A stretch of DNA of 18,206 bases from contig JBFISM010000073.1 of NCBI GenBank assembly GCA_041608535.1, positions 1 through 18,206 on the forward strand, written 5' to 3'. A program made the position numbers and the translations under genes. Below the pieces are notes generated by a model. It was given only the letters and a program-made list of their open reading frames with translations. It had not been told where the DNA came from and ran no database searches. Source of the stretch: JBFISM01 sp041608535. GTDB taxonomy: Bacteria > Actinomycetota > Acidimicrobiia > Spongiisociales > UBA5794. Shown here piece after piece: positions 1 to 6,721 of this stretch; position 1 is the first letter of the stretch, and every line of letters starts with the position of its first letter.

Positions 1-367
1 CCGTGGCGCCCCTACGTCCGAGCCCTTGCGGGCTCGCAGGGACCTTCCCCCGGTCGGGGGGACAGATAGGCGGCCGAGCAAATGAGATAGCGATGCGTCA
101 GCGAGGACCCAACCACATCGGGCGCCGCATTCGCTCGCACCCGAATGGGTGCGGCGATTGTCGCACTGCCACGACCCGCGGCAGCCCCGGGAGCTGATCC
201 GCCCCGCAACCTCCCGCCGCTCATGCAACGCGGATCTGCGACCAAAACACACAGCGACCAAAACCAACGCGAAATAGCGCGTCCGGCCTAGTTAGGTGCG
301 AAATGGGCGACGGTAGAGTGATTCGAACGGCCTGGTCGGCCGCGCTTCACTGTGTACGGGGGACGAG
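1..367. promoter_or_regulatory. Non-coding leader with three strong hairpins and a direct repeat
   Basis: No convincing gene is seen here. Three GC-rich hairpins lie in the first 160 bases. The first pairs CGAGCCC (19-25) with GGGCTCG (30-36) around a TTGC loop. The second pairs CCCCC (47-51) with GGGGG (56-60) around GGTC. The third pairs CGCACCC (136-142) with GGGTGCG (147-153) around GAAT, and extends by four more pairs (131-134 with 154-157) past a bulged T135. No U-tract follows any of them, so they are not textbook terminators, and I do not recognise a known riboswitch. Further down are a direct repeat (238-264) and a short palindrome, CGGCC-N5-GGCCG (328-342). The segment most likely holds the promoter and 5' leader of the dehydrogenase gene, perhaps with the 3' end of an upstream transcript. 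Confidence 0.4.
238..264. repeat. 11-bp direct repeat, possible operator
   Basis: GCGACCAAAAC occurs twice, at 238-248 and 254-264, with a 16-bp period, about 100 bases upstream of the dehydrogenase start. A perfect tandem pair in a promoter-proximal position is typical of a regulator binding site, but no regulator can be assigned from sequence alone. Confidence 0.35.
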
Positions 368-1513
368 ATGGATTTTTCTTGGTCGGAGGAGCAACGTGCG
401 TTCCGGCAGGCGGTGATCGAGTTCGGGCAGAAGGAACTCGGTCGCGACATGGTGGAGCGGGACGCCAACCACACCTTCTCTCGCGAGGATTGGCAGAAGT
501 GCGCCGACTTCGGCATTCAGGGGCTTCCGTTCCCGGAGGACTATGGCGGGCAAGGCGCCGACTTCCTCACCACCATGCTCGGGCTCGAGGCGCTCGGGTA
601 CGGGTGCATCGACAACGGTCTGCTGTTCTCGCTCAACGCCCACATCTGGTCGGGGGCGCTGCCGATACTCCGCTTCGGAACCGAGGAGCAGAAGAACCGC
701 TGGCTACCCGGGCTCATCGATGGCTCGCTGATCAGTGTCCAGGGGATGACCGAGCCGGGCTCAGGCTCAGATGCGTATGCCCTGTCGACCACAGCCACCG
801 AGGACGGGGATCACTACGTGCTCAACGGGTCCAAGACCTTCATCACCAATGCTCCTGTGGCCGACGTCTTCGTGGTGTTCACCACGGTGGACAAGTCGAA
901 GGGCTGGCTTGGTCTCACGGCATTCGTCGTGGAGAAGGACACCCCTGGTCTCAGCATCGGCAGCAACTTCCACAAGATGGGCATCCGTACGTCGCCGATG
1001 TCGGAGCTGATCTTCGAAGATTGCCGGGTGCCGGCGGACAACATGCTGGCCAAGAGAGGGTCGGGCATGATGATCTTCAACCACTCGATCGAGCACGAGC
1101 GTGGTGCGATCCTGGCCCACACCATCGGGACGATGGAGCGCCAGCTAGAGGACGCTGTGGCGTACACCAAACAGCGCAAGCAGTTCGGAGAGTCGATCAG
1201 CAAGTTCCAGGCCGTCTCGCACAAGCTGGTGGACATGAAGACCCGGATCGAGGCCGCTCGCCTGTTGCTCTACCGGCTCGGCTGGAATTGGGATCAAGGC
1301 ACCGGGACGCTGCTGGATGCGTCGATGGTCAAGCTCGTCTTGTCGGAGGCGTGGGTGCAGACCAGCATCGATGCCATGTGGGTGCATGGCGGATACGGCT
1401 ACATGGTGGAGACCGAGCTGGAACGCAATGTGCGTGATGCCTTCTCCAGCAGGATCTATTCGGGCACGAACGACATTCAACGCAATGTCATGGCCCACCA
1501 GATGAAGCTCTGA
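368..1513 (+). CDS. Prolyl-carrier-protein dehydrogenase, acyl-CoA dehydrogenase superfamily (PltE/Bmp3/AnaB type)
   Basis: This 381-residue flavoprotein has the full acyl-CoA dehydrogenase fold: N-terminal helices from MDFSWSEEQR, the FAD/substrate motif GMTEPGSGSD at 126-135, and the C-terminal YSGTNDIQR at 364-372. The glutamate that medium- and short-chain enzymes carry in YEGT is Ser365 here. A glutamate is instead found at 244 (SIEHERGAILA), in the position used by isovaleryl-CoA dehydrogenase. From memory, Glu244 is also the catalytic base number reported for the prolyl-ACP oxidase AnaB. The predicted reaction is four-electron oxidation of L-prolyl-S-carrier protein to pyrrolyl-2-carboxyl-S-carrier protein in the cytosol. 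GGGGGA about 5 bases upstream supports the ATG. The stop overlaps the proline adenylation gene start (TGATG), so the two are co-translated. That partner, and the halogenase and carrier protein further along, make a plain beta-oxidation role unlikely. Confidence 0.85.
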   Translation: MDFSWSEEQRAFRQAVIEFGQKELGRDMVERDANHTFSREDWQKCADFGIQGLPFPEDYGGQGADFLTTMLGLEALGYGCIDNGLLFSLNAHIWSGALPILRFGTEEQKNRWLPGLIDGSLISVQGMTEPGSGSDAYALSTTATEDGDHYVLNGSKTFITNAPVADVFVVFTTVDKSKGWLGLTAFVVEKDTPGLSIGSNFHKMGIRTSPMSELIFEDCRVPADNMLAKRGSGMMIFNHSIEHERGAILAHTIGTMERQLEDAVAYTKQRKQFGESISKFQAVSHKLVDMKTRIEAARLLLYRLGWNWDQGTGTLLDASMVKLVLSEAWVQTSIDAMWVHGGYGYMVETELERNVRDAFSSRIYSGTNDIQRNVMAHQMKL

Positions 1514-3114
1514 TGGCATACCGTTTTCTCGTCCATCACTATCTCGAGGACGCTGCAGTGGCACGGCCCGATCACGCGGCCGTCGTCGACGGTGAGCGAT
1601 CCCTGACGTACCGGGAGCTCGATGCTCGCGCCAACCAGGTGGCCAATCTGCTCATCTCGCTCGGTGTCGGGAAGGGAGACCGCGTCGGGATCTACCTGCG
1701 GAAGTCACTCGAAGCGGTCGTGGGCATCTACGGAACCATGAAGGCGGGTGCGACCTACGTCTCGCTCGATCCCAGTGCTCCGGAGAGCCGGATCGGCTAC
1801 ATCGCCAGCAACTGCGGCATTCGTCACATCCTCACCGGCAACGAGAAGCGGCGGGCGTGGGCGAAGGTGCTCGACCACGGCGCCGACGTGCTGGAGCACG
1901 TCGTGGTTCTCAACACGGAGGAACTCGATCGCGATCTCGACGAGGTGAAGCTGCACACGTCGCTGGCCGTCGACGAGCAGCCGGCCACGCAGCCGGCGGT
2001 GTGGGTCATCGAGCAGGATCTGGCGTACATCATCTACACGAGTGGCTCGACCGGTGATCCCAAGGGCGTGATGTTGAGCCATCTGAACTGCCGGGGCTTC
2101 GTCGACTGGGCGGTCGACGAATATGGCGTCACCGGGGACGACACACTGTCCAGCCACGCCCCGCTGCATTTCGATCTCTCGACGTTCGATCTGTTCGGAG
2201 CGGCCAAGGCGCAGGCGACCCTCGTGCTGGTGCCCCCGAAGATCTCAGTGTTCCCGGTCGAGGTGGCGAAGTTCATCGAAACGCATCAGATCACGGTCTG
2301 GTATTCGGTGCCGAGCATCCTCACGATGCTCGTGGAGCATGGCAACCTCGACGTCGGGGCGTTGCCCAGCGTGCGGGTGATGCTGTTCGCCGGCGAGGTG
2401 TTTCCCACCAAGTACCTGTCGCGACTGATGAAGCTGCTTCCGCATGTGGTGTTCGCCAACCTCTACGGGCCGACCGAGACGAATGTCTGTACTGCCTACA
2501 CGGTGCCGGAACCGCCTGCCGAAGACGGCCCGACGATCTCCATCGGATCGGCGATCGCCAACGTCGACTGCTTCGTGATCGGCGAAGAAGGCAAGGAGGT
2601 CGCGCCCGGCGAAGTGGGCGAGCTGTATGTTCGTGGACCCACTGTCATGCGTGGGTATTGGGGCGACACTCGGCGCACCAATGCCCGTCTGGTGACCGAT
2701 CCCCGCGATCCCGAGTTCGGCGACCCCGCATATGCCACGGGTGACCTCGTCCAAGAGATGAAGGACGGGAATTATCGCTTCCTCGGCCGGCGCGACAATC
2801 AGATCAAGAGCCGCGGTTACCGCATCGAGCTGGGAGACATCGAAACGGCGATCAATGCGCACGCCGATGTCGTCGAGTGCGCCGTGGTGGCCGTTCCGGA
2901 TGAGCTCATATCCAACCGGATCCAAGCGTTCGTTGCGGTGAAGTCGGACATCGACGAGGTGGTCATGACCAAACACATCGCCGATCTCCTGCCCAAGTAC
3001 ATGATTCCAGAGCGGTTCTACTGGCGTGATGGCGCCCTTCCCAAGACCAGCACGGGGAAAATCGATCGAAAGGGACTCGGCGACGAGGCCGTTGCGGTCA
3101 GCGCCGCCGGCTGA
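1513..3114 (+). CDS. Stand-alone L-proline adenylation enzyme (L-prolyl-carrier-protein ligase, PltF/RedM/Bmp4 type)
   Basis: This 533-residue enzyme is a complete adenylation domain without a fused carrier protein. The ATP-binding loop YTSGSTGDPKG is at 175-185, A4 HFDLSTFDLF at 219-228, A5 NLYGPTETNVC at 316-326, YATGD at 407-411 and the hinge and lysine loops GRRDNQIKSRGYRIE at 425-439 and STGKIDRK at 513-520. Threading against the GrsA pocket by eye gives Asp221, Leu222, Phe225, Tyr264, Leu291, Ala293, Leu317, Val325, Cys326 and Lys516. This reads DLFYLALVCK, the proline code I recall for PltF and RedM. The predicted reaction is ATP-dependent activation of L-proline and transfer to the phosphopantetheine of the carrier protein encoded at 6631-6389. 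The ATG overlaps the dehydrogenase stop by one base, indicating translational coupling. A different imino-acid substrate is possible but less likely. Confidence 0.88.
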   Translation: MAYRFLVHHYLEDAAVARPDHAAVVDGERSLTYRELDARANQVANLLISLGVGKGDRVGIYLRKSLEAVVGIYGTMKAGATYVSLDPSAPESRIGYIASNCGIRHILTGNEKRRAWAKVLDHGADVLEHVVVLNTEELDRDLDEVKLHTSLAVDEQPATQPAVWVIEQDLAYIIYTSGSTGDPKGVMLSHLNCRGFVDWAVDEYGVTGDDTLSSHAPLHFDLSTFDLFGAAKAQATLVLVPPKISVFPVEVAKFIETHQITVWYSVPSILTMLVEHGNLDVGALPSVRVMLFAGEVFPTKYLSRLMKLLPHVVFANLYGPTETNVCTAYTVPEPPAEDGPTISIGSAIANVDCFVIGEEGKEVAPGEVGELYVRGPTVMRGYWGDTRRTNARLVTDPRDPEFGDPAYATGDLVQEMKDGNYRFLGRRDNQIKSRGYRIELGDIETAINAHADVVECAVVAVPDELISNRIQAFVAVKSDIDEVVMTKHIADLLPKYMIPERFYWRDGALPKTSTGKIDRKGLGDEAVAVSAAG

Positions 3115-3130
3115 GCCCTGCGACCGGCTC
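3113..3130. terminator. Weak hairpin between convergent stops
   Basis: GAGCC (3113-3117) can pair with GGCTC (3126-3130) around an 8-base loop. It overlaps the stop codons of the convergent adenylation and permease genes, which are only 14 bases apart. There is no T-tract, so a terminator role is only suggested by position. Confidence 0.2.
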
Positions 3131-4259
3131 AAGGCAGCGGTCGCCTGCCCAGTTCGGGTTTGGGAGCCAGCGTGGCGAGATCGGCCTGAACAGCTGCGTT
3201 GCGCGCCCGCACGTGCTCCATGCGGGGTCGGACGAAGAACTCGGTGACGACGACTTTCGTCATGGCGGCGATCGGCAACGCCAACAGCGCACCGACGAAA
3301 CCGGCCAGAGAGCCGCCCACCATGAGCGCCACGATGACCATGGGTGGCGTGACGTTGACCGCATGACGCATCACCCGTGGTGCGATGACGTAGTTCTCCA
3401 GCTGTTGGTAGATGGTGAGGTAGACACCGATGGCCACCGCTTCCACCGGACCGGCGAACATCCCCACGAGCACGGCGATTGCGGCGCCCAATGCCGCACC
3501 GACGACCGGGATGAGGTCGGTCAGGGCGATCCACGCTGCCACCGCCACCGGATAGGGAACGCCGATGAGCCATGCCCCCACCAGGCTCACCACGAAGGCG
3601 ATCAGGCTTATGAAGAGGTTCCCGGCGATGTAGTGCGAGACGAGGGACGAGGATTCGGAGAGCACGCGCAGTACGTCGACGCGAGTCGGCCGGTCGAGCA
3701 GCCGGACGATCCACCGCCGCAAGCCGGGCATGGCGACTGCAAAGTAGGGGGTGAGCACCATCACAGTGATGAGGTTGAAGAGGAATCCAGCACCGGAGCG
3801 CAGCATGTCGGGTAGAGCACTCTGCGCCGACTCCGGGAGCGAGGTGAGGACGCGCTCGAGATCGATGCGTCTGTCGATCTCGGCCACGAGCGACGAGGTG
3901 TCGCGCAGCGCCATCAGTTGATCCGGGATCTCGGTGACGAAGGCGGCCGCTTGCGTCGTGATCAGCGGGACGACCAGAACGAGCAGTCCGATGATGGGGA
4001 GGAGGGCCCCCACGAGGATGGCGGCTACTGCCGCGCCGCGAGACCACTTGCGCCGTTCCAGACGATCGACGGCTGGTTGGAGGCCCAGTGCCAAGACAAA
4101 GGAGGCGAGGAGAACGAGCAGGACGTTTTGGAGGATCCGTAGCGCCTGCAGGCCGACGACTATGGCGATGACGATTGCGGTGACACGCACCCAGTACGAA
4201 ACGGGCGGCCAGCCAGAGACACCGGTCGTTGGTTCGCTCGATACGCCGGGCGCAGCCAT
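3129..4259 (-). CDS. AI-2E family transporter (PF01594-like permease)
   Basis: The 376-residue polytopic membrane protein starts with a short polar tail, then a hydrophobic pair around residues 24-65, and another membrane segment near 80-100. A soluble stretch with EIPDQLMALRD follows, then a C-terminal bundle of about five segments. The C-terminal signature YQQLENYVIAPRVM, followed by the long hydrophobic block with VGGSLAGFVGALLALP, is characteristic of the AI-2E/UPF0118 family. Members transport small signals, siderophores or ions, and the substrate here cannot be read from sequence. The start is placed at ATG 4259 because a start further upstream would run into the DUF4235 gene, which ends 22 bases away. 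The two genes are probably one transcript. Export of a product from the neighbouring pyrrole genes is possible but has no direct support. Confidence 0.85.
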   Translation of the reverse strand: MAAPGVSSEPTTGVSGWPPVSYWVRVTAIVIAIVVGLQALRILQNVLLVLLASFVLALGLQPAVDRLERRKWSRGAAVAAILVGALLPIIGLLVLVVPLITTQAAAFVTEIPDQLMALRDTSSLVAEIDRRIDLERVLTSLPESAQSALPDMLRSGAGFLFNLITVMVLTPYFAVAMPGLRRWIVRLLDRPTRVDVLRVLSESSSLVSHYIAGNLFISLIAFVVSLVGAWLIGVPYPVAVAAWIALTDLIPVVGAALGAAIAVLVGMFAGPVEAVAIGVYLTIYQQLENYVIAPRVMRHAVNVTPPMVIVALMVGGSLAGFVGALLALPIAAMTKVVVTEFFVRPRMEHVRARNAAVQADLATLAPKPELGRRPLP

Positions 4260-4281
4260 GGTCTGTCTCACCCGGAGTGGC

Positions 4282-4527
4282 TCAGGCGATCGCATCCCGG
4301 GCAGCGGATGCTCCCCGTCGCGCCAGTACGCGAGCAACCCCGGCGGTGACGCCGGCGAGTGCAGCCCAACCCATCGCCGACTTCCACGTCACGTCCGGGT
4401 CCTCGGGGTTGGGTGGCGGCTCGGTATCACTCACCTGCGACCACACACCCGTAGCTGCCTTGCGAGCCGCCCAGGCAGCTCCGGTGGTGGCGATGGCCAC
4501 GATTGCTTTCCACAGGATGTTGTTCAA
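4282..4527 (-). CDS. DUF4235 family small membrane protein
   Basis: This 81-residue protein has two hydrophobic helices, residues 4-20 and about 50-68. They are separated by a polar loop with PPPNPEDPDVTWKSAMGWAAL, and the protein ends in the basic tail LARRGASAARDAIA. The ARKAATGVW...PEDPDVTW...AALAGVTAGVARVLARRGA pattern matches actinobacterial DUF4235 proteins, whose function is unknown. The start is TTG at 4527, chosen because AAAGGAG lies 6 bases upstream on the minus strand. It precedes the AI-2E permease gene by 22 bases and is probably co-transcribed with it. Confidence 0.8.
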   Translation of the reverse strand: MNNILWKAIVAIATTGAAWAARKAATGVWSQVSDTEPPPNPEDPDVTWKSAMGWAALAGVTAGVARVLARRGASAARDAIA

Positions 4528-4591
4528 GCTGGCTCCTTTCTTCGTCCTCCATTACCCCGCGATGGAGGATGCAAAACGGTGTCGGGCGCAA

Positions 4592-4618
4592 GACGAGGCC
4601 GGTGAGACCGGCCTCGTC
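4592..4618 (-). terminator. 12-bp perfect hairpin downstream of the repetitive-protein gene
   Basis: GACGAGGCCGGT (4592-4603) pairs perfectly with ACCGGCCTCGTC (4607-4618) around a 3-base loop. It lies 67 bases after the stop of the minus-strand repetitive-protein gene and before the DUF4235 start, so it likely ends that transcript. On the minus strand the stem is followed only by TTG, a weak U-tract, as is common in high-GC actinobacteria. Confidence 0.65.
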
Positions 4619-4684
4619 CCTTCGGTCATCCTGCTGCGAATCGAGCGGGGGTTCCGTGAGATTCCCCGTCAGTCGACGGCTGGT

Positions 4685-5506
4685 TCAGGTCTCCTGGTCA
4701 CCCTTGATGACGGCTTTCACGCCGTCGACACCGCTGGCGGCAACATCCCGCACGGCGTGGATCGCCGATTCGCCGATCTGCTCGGCGGCCTCGAGAGCTC
4801 CGGTGGCCGCTGCCGAGGCTGCCTCCTCGACGCTCAATCCGACGTCCTTGGCGCCGCTGATGGCTCCCGAGATCGCACCCTTGGTGACGTCCATCACATC
4901 GGCACCGACCTCGCCGGCACCCTGAACGAGACCGCGGGCGGTGTTCTTGATGGCGGTGATCGAGTCGCCACCGATCTCGGCCGCACCCGTAATGGCGCCT
5001 GCCACGGTTGCTGACGTCGTACCGATGACATCACCACCCAGGTCCTTGACGCCTGCGATGGTGGACCGCCCGAGGGTTATCGCCCCGTCGGCCAGGCTCA
5101 CACCGGTGTCTTTTGTTGCGGTGATGAGGCCCTCGGCGATGCCGGATGCCGCCTTGGTCACATCGGCGCCGATGGAGCCCGAGCCGTTGATCGCAGCGCG
5201 CACCGTGTCGGACAGCACGCCAACGCTCACCGTGGCTACCTCGCCGATGCCTTCGAGCACCCCGACGACGACGCCTTTCACCGTCCTCACCAGGCCGGTT
5301 CCGACATCGTGGACGGCATCGAGCGCCCCGGTCACGACCTCGCTCACGGTGCCGGTAGCGGCTCCGGCGACGTCTCCGGCGCCCTGCAGCGTGGAGACTG
5401 TGGCGTCCTTGGCCACCTCCGCCGCACCCGTGACGATGCCACCGGTTCCCCGGAGCACCGCAGAGATGCTGTTCTTGACCCGCTCGCCGGTCGATTGGTC
5501 TGCCAT
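4685..5506 (-). CDS. Gly/Ala/Val-rich imperfectly repetitive protein of unknown function
   Basis: This 273-residue protein is built almost entirely from imperfect repeats of roughly 20-30 residues. Each runs like a small-residue patch, then VG or IG, then D and an amphipathic stretch: for example GAAEIGGDSITAIKNTARGL, then GAGEVGADVMDVTKGAISGA, then ISGAKDVGLSVEEAASAAAT. There is no signal peptide, no cysteine and no long hydrophobic helix. The composition suggests LEA-like or membrane-surface amphipathic helices with glycine zippers. I recall similar conserved hypothetical proteins in environmental bacteria but know of no function. The ATG at 5506 is preferred over an ATG 17 codons upstream because AAGGAAGGAA precedes it. 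It is divergent from the LuxR-type regulator and ends before a strong hairpin, so it is probably monocistronic. Confidence 0.7.
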   Translation of the reverse strand: MADQSTGERVKNSISAVLRGTGGIVTGAAEVAKDATVSTLQGAGDVAGAATGTVSEVVTGALDAVHDVGTGLVRTVKGVVVGVLEGIGEVATVSVGVLSDTVRAAINGSGSIGADVTKAASGIAEGLITATKDTGVSLADGAITLGRSTIAGVKDLGGDVIGTTSATVAGAITGAAEIGGDSITAIKNTARGLVQGAGEVGADVMDVTKGAISGAISGAKDVGLSVEEAASAAATGALEAAEQIGESAIHAVRDVAASGVDGVKAVIKGDQET

Positions 5507-5525
5507 GTGGGTTCCTTCCCTTTCC

Positions 5526-5547
5526 CGATCGATGCTTTCGATCGATG
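5526..5547. repeat. CGATCGATG direct repeat in a divergent intergenic region
   Basis: CGATCGATG occurs at 5526-5534 and 5539-5547, a 13-bp period, and each copy contains the palindrome ATCGAT. The pair sits 20-40 bases upstream of the minus-strand repetitive-protein gene and about 140 bases before the assigned regulator start, a position suited to a shared operator. Confidence 0.3.
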
Positions 5548-5685
5548 TGTCGAGCATGCACGACGTCTGGGGTGGAGGTCTACGACGGCTGCGAGGGTCG
5601 CCACGACGAATCGGTGGCGGTTCTGCGCCCGCGACGTGGCAGCAGTCTGCCAGCCGAACGGGTCTCGGGACTACCCTGCGGCGAG

Positions 5686-6297
5686 GTGCCGAGACGAGTT
5701 GCTGTAGTCGGGAACACGCCGACGTGGCGGCGTGGGGTGGCGGCGGTGGTGCAGGACGCTGGCTTCGAGCCTGTGGAGTGCGCCGTCATCGCCGACTGGC
5801 GACCCGGCCGTCATGGGATCGCGGTGGTTGCCGGGGTCCGCTCCCCGGCCGAGCTCGATGCAATTGCAGCGTTTGTTGCCGAGTACCCGCACATACCCGT
5901 GGTGGCAGTGGTCGCGATTCTCGATCTCGGCGAAGTGGCGAGCGCCTTGTGCAGCGGAGCCGCAGCTGTGGTGGCCGAGGACGACGAGATCGAGGGTTAC
6001 CGGGCCGCGCTCGAGAACGCGATAGAGGGTCGTACGGCATTGCCCGTGGCGCTGGCCAGATCGATGGCGCGGCGGATACCCGCCAGTCCAGACGCCGCGG
6101 CGTGGATCGAACCGGTGGAGGCTTCACATCTGCGCAAGCTGGCCGCAGGGAAGACCGTGGCGGCGATTGCTGACGACGCCGGGTATTCCGAACGGGAGAT
6201 GTTTCGCATTCTCAACGAGCTGTATGCGCACATCGGCGTGCGCAACCGCACCGAAGCCATCGTGTGGGCCGCTCGCCACGGCGTGCTCGATGAGTGA
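5686..6297 (+). CDS. Orphan LuxR/NarL-type transcriptional regulator with degenerate receiver domain
   Basis: From the GTG at 5686 the product is 203 residues. The N-terminal half, VPRRVAVVGNTPTWRRGVAAV onward, is laid out like a response-regulator receiver domain. The acidic pair after the first strand is Gly-Asn, and the strand that should end in the phospho-accepting Asp reads HGIAVVAGVRSP. The C-terminal half (LRKLAAGKTVAAIADDAGYS...MFRILNELYAHIGVRNRTEAIVWAARHGVL) is a GerE/LuxR helix-turn-helix. It probably binds DNA without phosphorelay control. No histidine kinase is adjacent. The open frame extends upstream to 5545 but overlaps the repeat in the divergent promoter, and another GTG exists at 5614, so the start is uncertain. 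It lies convergent to the carrier-protein/halogenase operon and may regulate it or the repetitive-protein gene. Confidence 0.72.
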   Translation: MPRRVAVVGNTPTWRRGVAAVVQDAGFEPVECAVIADWRPGRHGIAVVAGVRSPAELDAIAAFVAEYPHIPVVAVVAILDLGEVASALCSGAAAVVAEDDEIEGYRAALENAIEGRTALPVALARSMARRIPASPDAAAWIEPVEASHLRKLAAGKTVAAIADDAGYSEREMFRILNELYAHIGVRNRTEAIVWAARHGVLDE

Positions 6298-6318
6298 GTG
6301 CCCTCGGGGTGGGACGTA

Positions 6319-6354
6319 CAACGAGGCGACACCCGTACCGGTGCCGCCTCGTTG
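6319..6354. terminator. Bidirectional terminator hairpin between regulator and carrier protein
   Basis: CAACGAGGCG (6319-6328) pairs with CGCCTCGTTG (6345-6354). After one A/C mismatch, CACC (6330-6333) pairs with GGTG (6340-6343) around a 6-base loop. It lies 22 bases past the regulator stop and 35 bases from the convergent carrier-protein stop, and the plus-strand side is followed by TTCCTACTCGATTTT. It fits a terminator shared by both transcripts. Confidence 0.75.
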
Positions 6355-6388
6355 TTCCTACTCGATTTTCGGGGGGTTAGCTAGCTTC

Positions 6389-6631
6389 CTAGCCGAGCTT
6401 TGAATCCACGAGCTTGGTGATCGTCTCGAGGGTTTCGAAGTTGTCGAGGTTGACCTCCTCAGCCTCGATCGATACGCCGAACTTGCTCTCGATGAATGAT
6501 ACAAGCGTGAAGATGCCGAGGGAGTCAACGACCTCCTCTTCGAGGAGATTGGTATCGTCTTCCACGTCGATGTCCCCATCGGGGACGAACTCTTCGAGAA
6601 TGTATTCCCGGACGGTTCCCTTGATGTCCAT
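6389..6631 (-). CDS. Stand-alone acyl/peptidyl carrier protein (PltL-like)
   Basis: This 80-residue acidic carrier protein has the helix-loop-helix layout of its family. The phosphopantetheine attachment serine is Ser37 in EEVVDSLGIFTLVSFIESKF, followed by GVSIEAEEVNLDNFETL, typical of helices II and III. It is predicted to be converted to the holo form by a phosphopantetheinyl transferase encoded elsewhere, loaded with L-proline by the adenylation enzyme (1513-3114), and to carry the intermediate through oxidation and halogenation. Unlike Bmp1 of marine proteobacteria it has no fused thioesterase. AAGGAG about 9 bases before the ATG supports the start. It follows the halogenase gene by 90 bases on the same strand and is very likely co-transcribed with it. 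A generic fatty-acid ACP is less likely because the neighbours are not fatty-acid synthesis genes. Confidence 0.85.
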   Translation of the reverse strand: MDIKGTVREYILEEFVPDGDIDVEDDTNLLEEEVVDSLGIFTLVSFIESKFGVSIEAEEVNLDNFETLETITKLVDSKLG

Positions 6632-6721
6632 ACGTTCGGTATCTCCTTGCGGAACTATTCGTCTTGGTTGCGATGGCGCCGGGCGAGGGTGCTATCGCTG
6701 GTTGCCGGCCTCGTCCCGAGC

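Noticed and set aside
3..245. Short open frames on both strands in the leader
   Set aside because: They overlap the hairpins, lack convincing ribosome binding sites and have Arg/Pro/Gly-rich translations.
352..1437. Plus-strand open frame overlapping the dehydrogenase
   Set aside because: The overlapping frame at 368-1513 encodes a complete acyl-CoA dehydrogenase; this one gives low-complexity Arg/Gly-rich protein.
368..3114. Fatty-acid beta-oxidation pair (FadE plus FadD)
   Set aside because: The ligase has amino-acid adenylation motifs with a proline pocket code rather than acyl-CoA ligase features, and the dehydrogenase lacks the usual catalytic Glu.
2245..4047. Long open frame on the minus strand (600 codons)
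   Set aside because: It runs antisense to the adenylation gene and continues over the AI-2E gene in another frame. Its translation is Arg/His-rich with no domain, as expected for a high-GC shadow.
5545..5685. 47-residue N-terminal extension of the LuxR-type regulator
   Set aside because: The extension has no domain, two of its Cys residues lie in sequence overlapping the divergent promoter repeat, and the receiver-like fold begins only at the GTG at 5686. It is kept as an alternative.
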